NCBI GenBank assembly: GCA_030144725.1
Contig: JASKMD010000012.1
Span: forward strand, 141,501 to 205,500
Source of the DNA: Haematococcus lacustris
Taxonomy: Eukaryota > Chlorophyta > Chlorophyceae > Chlamydomonadales > Haematococcaceae
Length of the DNA stretch: 64,000 bases
Direction: 5' to 3'
Made by a program: the position numbers and the translations under genes. The notes beneath the pieces are model-generated. The model searched no databases, had not been told where the DNA came from, and was given only the letters and a program-made list of their open reading frames with translations. Below, piece after piece: positions 11,547 to 21,545 of this stretch (its first letter is position 1; each line of letters opens with the position of its first letter).

Positions 11547-12438
11547 CAGGCCTGTCTTCACAGCAGTGGCCCACTACTGCCCGACCTGCGTGCGCCGCCC
11601 GTCCTCTTCAAACACCTGCCAGGCGCGGGGTGTTGGGCGCTGGTGCTGCAGCAGCCCGCTGGTGTCCACCCCCACCTGCACCCAGGGCCACAGGGCGCTG
11701 CGCAAGGACTGGGTCCGGGCCCCCCCCTCTCTCCAGAACTGCTTGTCATTTGCTGAGCCCAGCCAGGAGCAGGGCGAGGTGTGCAGGCAGCCACTGCCCA
11801 AGCGCAGCCAGAGGGGGCCAGTGTGCTGCCCCAGTAGGGTCCTGAGGGGCTGCTGCAAGCGTCTGCCCACTGTATGCATGGAGCTGTGGTAAGACAACGC
11901 CCCTGGCTGGCCTGCTGCTCCGCCCACCTGTTGCAGCCAAGACACACAAGTGGGGGGCAAGTCTGGCCCCACACCCGCAGCCAGGCCAGTGGTCAGGGCG
12001 CCCTGGAGGTGGGGGCAGAGGATCCCTGGCCAGGAACATCACCGCTGCCACTGGCGGGCCCAGCCGTGGGTCCTGCAGGGCGACTGGTGTGGAGCTGGCT
12101 GTGGCAGCGCACCGGAGTGGGGGCATGCTTGCGCAGGCATTGAGAAACGACTTCCCAGCCGAAGAGCGTCTGAGGGCCTGGCAGAGGACAGGGGGCGAGT
12201 GGTATGTTTGTGAGCAGCCAGGTTTAGCAATGTCAGGTGATGCACCGTTTTCAAAGTGCCCACCTCCCCCTCCCAGTTGCGCCATGTATGTCACGCCTGC
12301 AGTGCACGTCGCGCTCGCGTCAAGGGAGGGCACTCGCGAACATATGCGAAAGGTCCAGGGCCGCGCACCAGAAGGAAGTACGATATCATCAACGATGAGC
12401 GTGAAGCACACGCATTCGAGGCTGGGTTGCTGTCGCAT
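9458..12438 (-). CDS. PfkB-family carbohydrate kinase, MAK32-like
   Basis: Ribokinase-fold protein; the substrate is unknown. Exons visible from 5' to 3': 12438-12383 (CFTLIVDDIVLPSG) joined to about 12303-12272 (VTYMAQLGGGG); about 12003-11931 (GPDLPPTCVSWLQQ); 11683-11588 (VDTSGLLQ, WQVFEEDGRRTQ); 11416-11271 (ELWDMLRPRLDTLPDHFLRA, FHIGVHPQHP); about 11061-10996 (VLSVETYTG); about 10800-10695 (LFSPNELEAASLLG); about 10220-10140 (VVVRCGAQGVVAASR); 10085-9458 (DVTGAGNAFCGGLLAAL). The order and motifs fit the MAK32 branch of PfkB. The usual catalytic Asp of GAGD is Asn here (GAGNAF), as I recall for MAK32-type proteins, so catalysis is uncertain. One small exon after LGGGG was not located. The last exon holds a low-complexity insert of about 90 residues. 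Start: ATG at 12438; stop: TAA at 9458. Confidence 0.85.
10447..10495. repeat. Dispersed repeat R1, short copy (intron of PfkB gene)
   Basis: Same sequence as 1463-1511, duplicated along with the kinase gene. It matches one end of the long R1 copies. Confidence 0.7.
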
Positions 12439-12518
12439 CGTGTCAGTACCGCAGACGGTTGTCAATGGCCACGAGCGACCGCCACATAGGCTTCAGTATC
12501 ACATACCATTGGGTGTAA

Positions 12519-12681
12519 CTTGTGGGTGCATCGCGAGGACCACAACTTGTGCGACTCCATCTTAATTGCACATCGGCAATACCATGGCGGTGCCGCTGAT
12601 CGCGCTATGCATTTCATTGTAGACGTTTCGACACCCACGCCAACAAGTGAAATCAACGCAACTTAAGCATTGTGAGGATGT
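12519..12681. repeat. Dispersed repeat R1, long copy, 5' of PfkB gene
   Basis: About 163 bp nearly identical to 15838-16012. It runs from TGTGGGTGCATCGCGAGG to AAGCATTGTGAGGATG. In the minus direction it lies about 80 bp upstream of the kinase ATG, so it could supply 5' leader or promoter sequence. The left end of Fanzor copy A abuts it directly. Confidence 0.8.
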
Positions 12682-12858
12682 CCTGTGAAAAGAACCTGGA
12701 AAAAACAGGAAAAACAGGAAAAAACAGGAAAATAGTTTGCGCCACAGTTAGCGAAGCGAGTTAGGGAAATGCAGCGAAACAGACAGCGTAGACGTAATCG
12801 TAATGCCTCGGACAGTTAGGTTGACAAGCCGCCAGAACCAAGTCGGGCGCAGCGGAAC

Positions 12859-13636
12859 ATGCAGGCCAACGGCGCAGCGCACTGGGCCAACAACCACAAT
12901 AACACATGGCACGCAAAGAAGGTCAAACGGCATACCTTGATGAGGGGGGTGTCCGCTGCGGGGTTAGAGGCGGGGTTAGAGGCGGGCGCGGTCGTGCCGT
13001 CCGAAGTGGTGGAGGCGCGGCTCGTCACGCAACGTTCAGCGGTGCCGGCAGCAGGGGCAGCAGGGGTGTGCCTGTCAAGCAGATGCTAAAGGAGGCATGC
13101 AAGCAGTTTCCTGGGCGTGTGTTGATGGTGCATGAGTTCCGCACCAGCCGTGTCAGCTCTGCCCGCACCAACGTGGTGGCAGGCCATGCAGAGGGCTTCA
13201 GGTGAGAGACCTTAGGTGCAATTGCATTGTAGCAAGGGAGTCATTACATAGCTGTCATGTAGTCATCACCAGCACCGTTTAGACTAAACATGGCTTGACT
13301 TAACGCTAAACATGGTTTGGCAATCTTAAAAATGCGCATTGTGCATCTATGTTGCCTTGCAGGTGGCTGCGCCCGGTGCGCAGCATGGCGACGCGATCCC
13401 GGATCCGGGGCTTGATGTGCTCAACAAGCACAGGCATCAGGTTCTACGACCGGGACGTGTCAGCCGCACTGAACATCCGCCGCATTGCAGCCGGGCCGGG
13501 CCGCCCCCGCGAGCTCAGCAGCTGGGTGGGCCGCCCAGCCATGCCTAATCCAGGCAGACCAGGCCAGGAGTGGGTGTGCGTGCGCGACAGAGGCCTGTTG
13601 CGGAAGCGGCAGCGGCGGCACCAGCAGCAGCGATAG
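12859..13636 (+). pseudogene. Fanzor (TnpB-like RNA-guided nuclease) remnant, copy A
   Basis: Two surviving parts. 12859-13032 encodes the N-terminus, starting MQANGAAHWANNHNNTWHAK, with the basic stretch HAKKVKRH and then SEVVEARLVTQ in one unbroken frame. The deletion junction follows, and in a shifted frame comes FSGAGSRG, QMLKEACKQFPGRVLMVHEF and RTSRVSS. A donor at 13202 opens an intron (13203-13371) ending in TTGCAG. The final exon, to the TAG at 13634-13636, has RIRGLMCSTSTG and the RuvC-III-type motif YDRDVSAALNIRRI. This copy matters because its N-terminal frame lacks the 8-bp deletion found in copies B and C, and its intron and last exon lack the damage seen in B. It cannot encode a nuclease because RuvC-I and the core are gone. 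Confidence 0.85.
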
Positions 13637-13680
13637 TGACATGTGCATCATGCCATGAATAACTAAACAAACAATTCAAT

Positions 13681-13845
13681 TGCCCCTTAATGAGGGGATG
13701 TGTGTGCGATAGAGTGTGCATAGGGTAGGATAGGGCTCTATCGACTCCTGGGGTTAGGGACCTAGGTTAGGGACACACACCGGTACCTGACTCCTGTGGA
13801 GAAGTGTAGGGGCTTCACAGGAGGATAGGGATACAGGACGGCCTG
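13681..13845 (+). ncRNA. Candidate omega-RNA/fRNA at right end of copy A
   Basis: Starts 45 bp after the stop codon and ends at the element terminus. Predicted short stems: CCCCT/AGGGG (13683-13697), GATAG/CTATC (13729-13742), and stems equivalent to AGGGAC/GTCCCT (one pair weakened here by GGTACC) and CTGTG/CACAG. TnpB and Fanzor guide RNAs are known to come from the 3' end of the element, with the guide reading into flanking DNA; here that flank begins GGTGTAACAGGAATATCC. Expression is not shown by sequence. Confidence 0.5.
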
Positions 13846-14051
13846 GGTGTAACAGGAATATCCAGATTGTCCCACATCCACACCAATCGCAACTGCCAGG
13901 AGACAACTCATCCCGTCTTGACCAACAGCCATCAGCCATGCCAGGCAGCAGGCACCAGGCCTGGCTCGGTACCCCTTGTCTCCCTGGACACGCCCCCCTG
14001 GTCTCCCTATAGCCTCCCCTCTTCATCCCTGCACATCCCCAGTACGGCATG

Positions 14052-15829
14052 TCAGCGCCCCACTTCACTCTCAACCGTCACAGGCGGCTGTGATGTCTGG
14101 GCAGGAGGGGTGGGTGGTGGGGTGTAACCAGGCAGCTGGGTGCCCTGCATGGCGCCTGTCCATGCATCCACTGTAGGCGCCAGGGAGAGGTTGCGGTAGA
14201 AACCGTTGGGCGTGCGCTCCACTGAGGGGTGCCAGTTGCGCACCTGGAGGCAGTGTCAGGCCAAGTCGGGGCAGTAGGGCAGGAGATGTGCTGCCACAAC
14301 CTACTGCATTGCCAGTGCCCATCCCACCCGCCCTGCTGGTATGCCTGGTCCAGCAAAGCAGCAGCCAGAGCACCCACCATGTCGCGCAGCACGGCATCTG
14401 AAATGGCCTCGGCTGTGCGGTACTTGGCATGCGCCTTCCTAAATGCCTTGAACACCTCACTCTCATGGCACCGCCCTGCACGCTGCAGCCGCACCGACGA
14501 CCAGGCCGCTGCACAGCACCACACACCACACCTCTGATGGCGCCTGCACCTGGCAGGTCCAGATGGCCACAATAGGCAGTGCGCGCTGCTGAGGTTGCTG
14601 GGGCAACCAGCCATAAAGCAACACCAAGGGCGCCGCACCAAAGTCTTGCCACTGGCCCTCCAGGCGCTGCGCCTCCTCCACACCCAAGCGGCGAGGCCGG
14701 CCCACCTCGTACACAAAGGCAGCCATGCAGGCCCCCAGCCCCGTGCTGACAGACCTGCAGCCGACAGCGGCAACAGCAGCAGGACCAGCTGGTGACCAGG
14801 CCGCTGCAGGGCGCCTGGTCATAGTAGGACCAATGGGGTGACACCCCACACGCCAAGCTGCTGACCCCCCAGGCCCTGCTCGCTCCATCCCATGTGGGAC
14901 TACAAGCTCACCAGGTAGCGTCACCCAGCCCACTGTTCCACAGCCCTGCCACACCCAGCCCTGCCCCTGCAAACAGCGCCGCTGCCACCGCCTGCACAGC
15001 CCAAGGCGCCGTGTAGTCCAGGGAGGTGACAGGCAGGCCGGCTGCCTGGCCGAGCACACGCAGCACCTGCAAAGTCGTACAGCGTGGCAGAGGGCTAAGG
15101 GGGGGGGCTGCGGCCAGCTGTGGGCTGAAAGCTGACAGAGCAGTAAGTGGCTGCCTCACTAAAAGCCACACACTGATTACACCGACCCACGCTGACCAAC
15201 AGGCGAGTGATGTCTGGCTGCCTGCCTTACTTGCTGCTGTGAGGATCCAGGTGCAGTGCACTGCCCCTGCACTGCCGCTGTTAGGCGCCCACGCACCCAG
15301 TCAGAGGGGCGCTCTGTGTCGACCTGGCCTAGGAACAGGAGCAGCAGCTGCAGGGGCGAGCAGTACCACAGGGATAGCCCCCACAGCACTCCGCCGGCCA
15401 CGTCCCCTACAGCAACAGGAAGGGCAGCCGGCTGTGCTCAGTGCACCTGCTGGCCTGGCCGGCTGTGTTGGTGGGCGCTCACCTGCGCCCCAGGCTGCAG
15501 AGGGGCTCATGGACTGCTCAAACAAAATGTCAGAGATGTCCTCCTGCCAGACAGTGAAGCAAAGGCCCGTTACCACTGTCAGCGCAACCGCTGCAGCCAT
15601 ACGGGGCACACAGGGTTTGGGCCTCGTGGCACTGTGCTAGGCCAACGGCACCGCTGAGGCAGCTTGTGTGCGGAATCTGCTGCCTACCAGACGAGACCAC
15701 CAGCAGGCTGCCGCCGTCCGCAGGCGTGTCTACATTGCGTTCGTTGCGGTCGTCTGACGCCCGAAGTCCTACCAGGCAATTAAGCAAGACTTTACGCCGC
15801 GCTGCGAGCGCTTCGCTGCTTAGTTGCAA
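14052..15829 (-). CDS. Predicted membrane protein, conserved-looking, unknown function
   Basis: A multi-exon minus-strand gene. Coding pieces in order: LLNCLVGLRASDDRNERNVD (15829-15705); AAAVALTVVTGLCFTVWQ with EDISDILFEQSMSP (about 15606-15490); GGVLWGLSLWYCSPLQLLLL with GQVDTERPSDWVRGRL (about 15405-15270); SLDYTAPWAVQAVAAALFAG (about 15065-14910); GLGACMAAFVYEVGRPRRLG and LEGQWQDFG (about 14757-14630); ESEVFKAFRKAHAKYRTAEA (about 14470-14385); RNWHPSVERTPNGFYRNLSL (about 14243-14052). At least three hydrophobic segments suggest an organelle or plastid membrane protein. No ATG precedes the first piece (TGA lies just upstream), so the start is unresolved and a further 5' exon may lie in or beyond R1. 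I do not recognise the family. Confidence 0.6.
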
Positions 15830-15837
15830 CAGGCCTC

Positions 15838-16012
15838 ACGTGTTGCTCCTTTGTGGGTGCATCGCGAGGACCACAACTTGTGCGACACCATCTCGATTGC
15901 ACATCGGCAATACCGTGGCGTTGCCGCTGATCGCGCTATGCATTTCATCGTAGACGTTGCGACACCCACGCCAACAAGTGAAATCAACGCAATCTAAGCA
16001 TTGTGAGGATGT
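15838..16012. repeat. Dispersed repeat R1, long copy, 5' of the membrane-protein gene
   Basis: About 170 bp, nearly identical to 12519-12681. As there, it sits immediately 5' of a minus-strand gene in the same relative orientation. It also carries the extra GTTGCTCCTTTG end that is present in the two intronic short copies. Confidence 0.8.
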
Positions 16013-16330
16013 TTCTGCTGTGGCTCAAAGGCCGTGAGGCCTTACAGAACTCCACTGGCCTGACAGGAACTATATGGGCCCTATTCGCGGTCGCAACAAT
16101 ACAAAATTCGTATTTATTGCCCTAACCGCTGCACTGTTTGGCCGCCAGCCTCACTGACTGGCGCATTCGGGCTTGTGAGCGCGCATCGCTATTGCAGAGC
16201 AACTCCTTTGCCCTTCGCGGTGCTAAATAGCGAGAAAGGACGCCATTTTTCGAGGTCTGTTGGGCAGTTGGTGAGCAATAGTTCGTATTAGCGCCCTTTC
16301 GAAAGGGCCTTCATGGCCCTATATGACCTA
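16013..16330. other. AT-richer intergenic DNA left of Fanzor copy B
   Basis: No gene seen. It contains GGAACTATATG (about 16070), a motif that also precedes the left end of copy C, and CTATATGACC directly before the left end of copy B. Confidence 0.4.
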
Positions 16331-17664
16331 TATAAAGAACCAGGAATAACAGGAAAAAACCAGGATAAACAGGAAAAAAGCAGGAAAATAGTTTGCGCCA
16401 CAGTTAGCGAAGCGAGTTAGGGAAATGCAGCGAAACAGTCAGTGTAGACGTAATCGTAATGCCTCGGACAGTTAGGTTTACAAGCCGCCAGAACCAAGTC
16501 AGGCGCAGCGGAACATGCAGGCCAACGGCTCAGCGCACTGGGCCAACAACCACAATTACACATGGCACGCAAAGAAGGTCAAACGGCATACCTTGATGAG
16601 GGGTGTGTTCGCTGCGGGGTTAGAGGCGGGCGCGGTCCGAAGTGGTGGAGGCGCGGCTCGTCACGCAAATCGAGGCTTGGGTGGAGGCCTGCAGCAAGAG
16701 GGCGCTGCTCGCCAGCTTGCTGTTGGGCCTCATGGTGCGCGACTCCTTCACACGCGTCACTGCACTTGCGGATGGCCAGGAGCTCTTGGAGGAAATCCCT
16801 GCTGAGGACGCGGTCATCCCGGACTTTGCGGAGCGCAACCTGTTCCTGCAGCTCGGCCGCGGTCTGCCCCCTCCCGAATTGCACTCTCGGCCCAGCGCAG
16901 CTGTGGAGGATGTCCTGACCGCGTACCCGACCCTCAGCGACGAGCTCAACGTTGTACCTCGCTATCCGCACGACTGCAACACCGTCGACGATGTGGGCCA
17001 GAAGCTGGAGACTAGCTTTGCCAACAGCCTCACCGAGCTCTTCAAGCGCAGAGTTGGGCAAGCGGTGGCTCTGGCTGGAGCCAGGGTCATCGCTGGCTCA
17101 CACGAGCACCAGCGCCGCTTTGGGCTGCCCGTGGATGGCAGTCCAGCCTGGACTGAGCGTCAGCGCAGCTGGGTGGTGCGGAGTGTGCGGGGGAAGGTGG
17201 TGACCTGGCTAGAGGGTCAGGGTCAGGGTGGGGTGGTGCCTACTGAGGCCATGCGGTATGAGGTGGCCAGGCAGCGGAGGTTGTTGGGGGTGGGCCAAGG
17301 GGTGGTGGTGAACAAAGCCTGGCGGGGAAGGAATGTCAACCGGGGCAGCCTGCTGCGTCATGCAGTGGACACCAGCAGGCAGCTGGAGGCTGCCCACGTC
17401 AGCTGGCAGGCTGACTGGGCGAACTGGCAGGTACTTGGGGGGCAGCCGAACTCCAGGCCCTACCGCCCCCCCTCCCCCTTTGCTATCACACCCGGCTGCG
17501 GCTGCAAGGCGCACCACATCCAGCTGGACACCCGGGCCATCTATGGCCTGATGCGGGCCGCTGGCATGCTGCCAGCGGACATCACCTCCTTGACCAGGTT
17601 CAGGAATGGTGTGGCCGGGCCCAGGGACAGTGAGGTGAGTGAGCCTTGAGCTGGCCAGCCTGAC

Positions 17665-17812
17665 ATGGTGCTTGAGGCATATTGCTCGTTCCATGGTGCT
17701 TGAGGCATACTGTTGGTGGCCTGTTGCTTGAGGCATATTGCTGGTGGCATGGTGCTTGAGGCATGTTGTTGGTGGCCTGTTGCTTGAGGCATGTTGCTTG
17801 TGGCAACATTGA
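17665..17812 (+). repeat. Short tandem repeat in intron of Fanzor copy B
   Basis: Several imperfect units of about 27 bp containing TGCTTGAGGCATATTGCTGG. Confined to the intron at 17637-17874. Confidence 0.7.
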
Positions 17813-18964
17813 ATGATGGTGTTTGGGTGGCTTCAAGTGTGCTTATTCGGCTGTGTCGGCTGTGTTGGGTTGCAGGTGGCTAACCGGTGGCTCGCCTTCC
17901 TTCCATCCAGCCTCCCGCCAGCCATCCAGCCATCCATCTGGCCTAACGACGGGCAGACCTTCGCGCAGGTGGTCCACACAGACGGAGTCACGGTCAGCCT
18001 GCTGTTCAAGCGCCCCAAGCCAGCAGGGCCACCCGACGAGCTGCCTCGCATGGGCAAGCAAGAGGGCGCAGTCAACCCGTTGGCGCACCTGCACGCGGAC
18101 TGGTTGGGCTGCGATCCAGGCAAAACCAACATGGCGACGGTGGCCCACGAGGAGCGGTACCCCTCCGGCGCTGTGGAGTCCGTGTGGCAGCGCAGCCTCA
18201 CTGCGGGGCAGTACTACCGGCAGAGCGGCATCACGCAGCACGCCAAGGTGTCCAAGGCCTAAATGGCCGGCATCCAGCCCGAGCACACTGTTCTGTCGCA
18301 AGTTACCAACTACACCGCCTCGCTGCAGCGGTATCGGGAGTACGTCGCCATGACGCTGGTGACCTGGCCCGCCATGTGGGCCGAGCTGTCCAAGCCGCGC
18401 TGGTCCAACGCCCGCTTCCGGCTGTACCGATACAAGCAGAGCACGGTGGCCAAGTTCTGGGCTGAGGTGAGTAGGCCGTACTAAGCCAGTGTGTGTGCTA
18501 GTGTGTCTTTGCCATGCCAATGCTTGTCTTTGCCATGGCTGGGGTGGGCCTACTAGGCCGTACTAAGCCAGTGTGCCGTACTAAGCCAGTATGTGTGCTC
18601 ACGATGCTTTGTCTTTGCCATGGCTGGACCTGAGCTCACAATGTGTCTCTCCTTGTGTGCCTTGGCTGCAGACTGTGAGGGGTGCCATGGTACGCTGCAA
18701 CTCAGCAGCCACAGGTCGCCCCCTGGCCCTGGCCTATGGGGCAGCTGGCTTCAGTGGTGCCGGCAGCAGGGGCAGCAAGGGTGTGCCTGTCAAGCAGATG
18801 CTCAGGGAGGCATGCCAGCAGTTTCCTGGGCGTGTGTTGATGGTGCATGAGTTCCGTAACAGCCGTGTCAGCTCTGCCCGCACCAACGTGGTGGCAGGCC
18901 ATGCAGAGGGCTTCAGGTGAGAGACCTTAGGTGCAATTGCATTGTAGCAATGGAGTCATTACAT

Positions 18965-20283
18965 TCAGGCGACCCCAACTAACAAAAAATGGCTGGAAAT
19001 GATAGGAAACCGGCCCCTGGTAATCAAAACGACGCCGCGTCTCAGCCACGTGGTTTCTATTTATGATTCGCACATCCCTGGATAGAGGACTCTGTCAGCT
19101 ATGCGGTGCAGCTTGTAACATTAAATATTGTGCAGTGTGCTGAGTGCTAAGGCGGCTCAAATCTTGACATTCAAATGCATGCCAGTTTTGCTCATGCGGG
19201 CCTCGCCGCGACCGACCGCCGCGACCGACGTGGCCCAGTAGCCTCTGCAAACAGTCAGGGACAGTCGCCGCAGTCAAAACAATGCACATGGCACGCAAAA
19301 CCGATGTAACGACGCCCCTCCACCCATGCTCGGAAGTATACAACGTTGCTGCATTGCTTGACCGCTTCGTGAGTAGTACCTACTACCTGGCCACTCTGTA
19401 AGGCCACTCAAGGTGTGTAGGCCATTGCTACGTTACCTTGCTCGACTTGTTGGGTCCGGTCCCTCCCGCCCGCCCTCCGCTTGCGTGTCGAGCATGTGTC
19501 CAGCTCCGCCCTGACCCCCTGCTGCTCAGCTGGAGGGGTGGGCAGCCCAGGGGCAGCACCAGCACCAGCTGCCTGCTGCTGCCAGGGGGGTGCAGCACGA
19601 GGGGTGGGCAGCCCAGGGGCAGCACCAACACCAGCTGCCTGCTGCTGCCAGGGGGGTGCAGCAGGAGGGGGGGGCAGGTCAGGTGCGGCACCAACACCAG
19701 CTGCCTGCTGCTGCCAGGGGGGTGCAGCAGGAGGGGGGGGCAGGTCAGGTGCGGCACCAACACCAGCTGCCTGCTGCTGCCAGGGGGGTGCAGCAGGAGG
19801 GGGGGGCAGGTCAGGTGCGGTACCAGCACCAGCTGCCTGCTGCTGCCCAGGGGGTGCAGCAGGAGGGGGGGGCAGGTCAGGTGCGGCACCAACACCAGCT
19901 GCCTGCTGCTGCCAGGGGGGTGCAGCAGGAGGGGGGGGCAGGTCAGGTGCGGTACCAGCACCAGCTGCCTGCTGCTGCCCAGGGGGTGCAGCAGGAGGGG
20001 GGGGCAGGTCAGGGGCGGCACCAGCATCAACACCAGCACCTGCCTGCTGCTCATTCCCATGACAAGACCCTTCAGCTTAGGCTTCAGCCACCCCTTCATA
20101 ACAGTTGTGCGCTCGCCAGGCCGGTGAGTGTTGGCCACCACACACTGCTCTGTGATGAACAGCCGCCGGCATGTGGAAAGCCGGCGACGGCTGACTTGTG
20201 TCTTCAACATCAACCTGGCTGTTCTGAGGTACTGTTGAGCTGTGCATGCTGCTGTCCTTGCTGCTGGCTGTCCAGGTGAGGCC
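18965..20283. mobile_element. 1319-bp insertion in the last intron of Fanzor copy B
   Basis: Comparison with the intact intron of copy A (CATTACATAGCTGTCATG) shows foreign DNA between two copies of TACAT (18960-18964 and 20284-20288), a 5-bp target duplication. The ends (TCAGGCGACC and GGTGAGGCC) are not obvious inverted repeats. Inside is a 66-bp minisatellite. A 261-residue minus-strand frame (20213-19428), with the non-repetitive start FITEQCVVANTHRPGERTT, could be its only coding content. I do not recognise it. Confidence 0.7.
19535..20062. repeat. 66-bp minisatellite, about 8 units
   Basis: The spacing between successive AGGTGCGGCACC-type motifs is exactly 66 bp (for example 19681, 19747, 19813), so a 22-residue unit is kept in all frames (plus-strand example CLLLPGGCSRRGGQVRCGT). 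Units alternate between two variants, one with GCCAGGGGGGTG and one with GCCCAGGGGGTG. Confidence 0.9.
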
Positions 20284-20610
20284 TACATAGCTATCATGTA
20301 GTCATCACCAGCACCTTAACACTAAACATGGTTTGGCAATCTTACAAATGTGCTCAACAAGCAACGGCATCAGGTTCTACGATCGGGACGTGTCAGCCGC
20401 GCTGAACATCCGCCGCATTGCAGCCGGGCCGGGCCGCCCCCGCGAGCTCAGCAGCTGGGTGGGCCGCCCAGCCATGCCTAATCCAGGCAGACAGGCCAGG
20501 AGTGGGTGTGCGTGCGCGACAGAGGCCTGTTGCGGAAGTGGCAGCGGCGGCACCAGCGGCAGCGATAGTGACATGTGCATCATGCCATGAATAATCAAAC
20601 AAACAATTCA

Positions 20611-20777
20611 ATTGCCCCTGACAAAGGGGATGTGTGTGCGATAGAGTGTGCATAGGGTAGGATAGGGCTCTATCGACTCCTGGGGTTAGGGACCTAGGTT
20701 AGGGACACACACCGGTCCCTGACTCCTGTGGAGAAGTGTAGGGGCTTCACAGAAGGATAGGGATACAGGACGGCCTG
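20611..20777 (+). ncRNA. Candidate omega-RNA/fRNA at right end of copy B
   Basis: Stems visible by eye: CCCCT/AGGGG (20615-20629, loop different from copy A while the stem is kept), GATAG-GGCT-CTATC (20661-20674), AGGGAC/GTCCCT (20701-20720), and CTGTG...CACAG enclosing TGTAGGGG (20726-20752). It ends at the shared terminus GGACGGCCTG; the flank begins GCCTGACATATACTG. This region is strongly conserved among the copies although the coding parts are broken. Confidence 0.5.
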
Positions 20778-20804
20778 GCCTGACATATACTGACTCATTG
20801 ACAT

Positions 20805-21440
20805 GTAACTCATTCACATGGAACAACATCTCACTAATCTATTATCCGACTGTAGCGTCCTCGGTCGCACCCGTGATGACCACAAACCCCACACCGGTAG
20901 CACGTCCGCTCCAAACAACTGGAAAACACTGCGCATCTCACCAAAACTAGAAGCTAAATGCATACACGGCTAATACCCTGTCCACACTGCTAGGCCCTAT
21001 GGATTGTTGCAGGCCCGGCCATCAATGCCCGGCCGGTACTTCGCAGCCCAGTGTCATCTCTGCCTGACCTTGAGCAGCCAGTCATTGACCAGCTTGTAGC
21101 ACTGCTGGTACTCCTTGCCAATGGGGAGCAGAGCCTTCAAGCCCTCATAGTTGCACAGCTCCAGGGGGCGCTGCATGCTCTCCCCAATGCGCTGGAAGTT
21201 GAGGCATGAGTGGGTGCCCTGGTCCAGCCACCTGTCCCATGGGGGGGCCTGGGGTCGTGGCACTGGGCCAGGTGCTGCAGGTGGCTAGTCATGGGCTGGG
21301 GGAGGTAGGGCCTGGGCAGGTGGCTGGTCCTCGGCAAGAGGAGGGGTGGCTCCTGGGCAGGGGGGGCCTGGGCTGGGAGAGGGAGTTCATGGCCTGGGGG
21401 AGTCTCAAGTCTCTGCTTAGACCGCTGAAATGCCACACAG
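20805..21440 (-). mobile_element. Fanzor-like family 2 fragment (C-terminus plus 3' end)
   Basis: Minus strand: a proline-rich linker (21436-21240), then WLDQGTHSCLNFQRIGESMQ (RuvC-III-type site, with the first Asp kept but DRD changed to DQG), then LLPIGKEYQQCYKLVNDWLL, then a 3' non-coding end (21010-20805) containing CTACCGGTGTGGGG and ending GTTGTTCCATGTGAATGAG. The same arrangement recurs at several other sites in the window. Confidence 0.7.
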
Positions 21441-21545
21441 ATGCATGACAGCTAAGCGGCGCCTTACAGGGGTGTGGCCTGCACCTTTGGCCTGACCCCC
21501 TCCCAGCTGGCTGCCACCTGGCTGCGGCCATGGTGCCAGGGGCCT

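Larger units (their letters stand above)
12682..13845 (+). mobile_element. Fanzor-bearing element, family 1, copy A (internally deleted)
   Basis: The left end is a short A-rich block, AAGAACCTGG followed by iterated AACAGGAAAAA units, then GTTTGCGCCACAGTTAGCG, shared with copies B (from 16331) and C (from 22571). The right end is the block ending GGATACAGGACGGCCTG at 13845, shared with 20777 and 23802. Comparison with the second R1 copy puts the left boundary at or just after GTGAGGATGT, about 12681. Most of the nuclease gene is deleted: sequence equivalent to about 16669-18750 of copy B is missing. No flanking target duplication was identified. Confidence 0.85.
16515..20590 (+). pseudogene. 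Fanzor nuclease gene, copy B, near full length but broken
   Basis: Fanzors are eukaryotic TnpB homologues that cut DNA guided by an RNA. N-terminal frame from ATG 16515 (MQANGSAHWANN), then an 8-bp deletion near 16636 shifts into the long exon to 17636 (ends GPRDSE before GTGAGT). Intron to 17874. Exon 17875-18469 has the RuvC-I motif WLGCDPGKTNMATV (Asp codon 18113-18115), then an in-frame TAA at 18260-18262, then RFRLYRYKQST. Exon 18672-18916 has FSGAGSRGSKGVPVKQ and LMVHEFRNSRVSS. The next intron holds the 1319-bp insert, and a deletion removes the acceptor plus the residues matching RIRGLM of copy A. The last exon has FYDRDVSAALNIRRI, and a 1-nt loss near 20493 shifts the tail. Identification rests on motif order and spacing; a Fanzor1-type protein of about 700 residues is implied. 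Confidence 0.85.
16331..20777 (+). mobile_element. Fanzor-bearing element, family 1, copy B (longest)
   Basis: The left end has TATAAAGAACCAGGAA followed by ACAGGAAAAA-type iterations; the right end is GGATACAGGACGGCCTG at 20777. Without the 1319-bp insertion (18965-20283) the element is about 3.1 kb. It carries the most complete nuclease gene and the 3' candidate guide-RNA region. The TATAAA at the left tip lies about 180 bp before the ATG at 16515 and could be the promoter TATA box; in copy A the same site reads TGAAAA. Confidence 0.85.

Noticed and set aside
12960..13089. Terminal inverted repeats or a DDE transposase for the Fanzor elements
   Set aside because: I compared left and right ends by eye and found no convincing inverted repeat; the only recognisable gene is the nuclease, so these copies look non-autonomous for transposition or use an unknown mechanism.
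18965..20283. Helitron inside copy B
   Set aside because: It starts with TC but does not end in CTRR, and it has a 5-bp target duplication, which Helitrons do not make.
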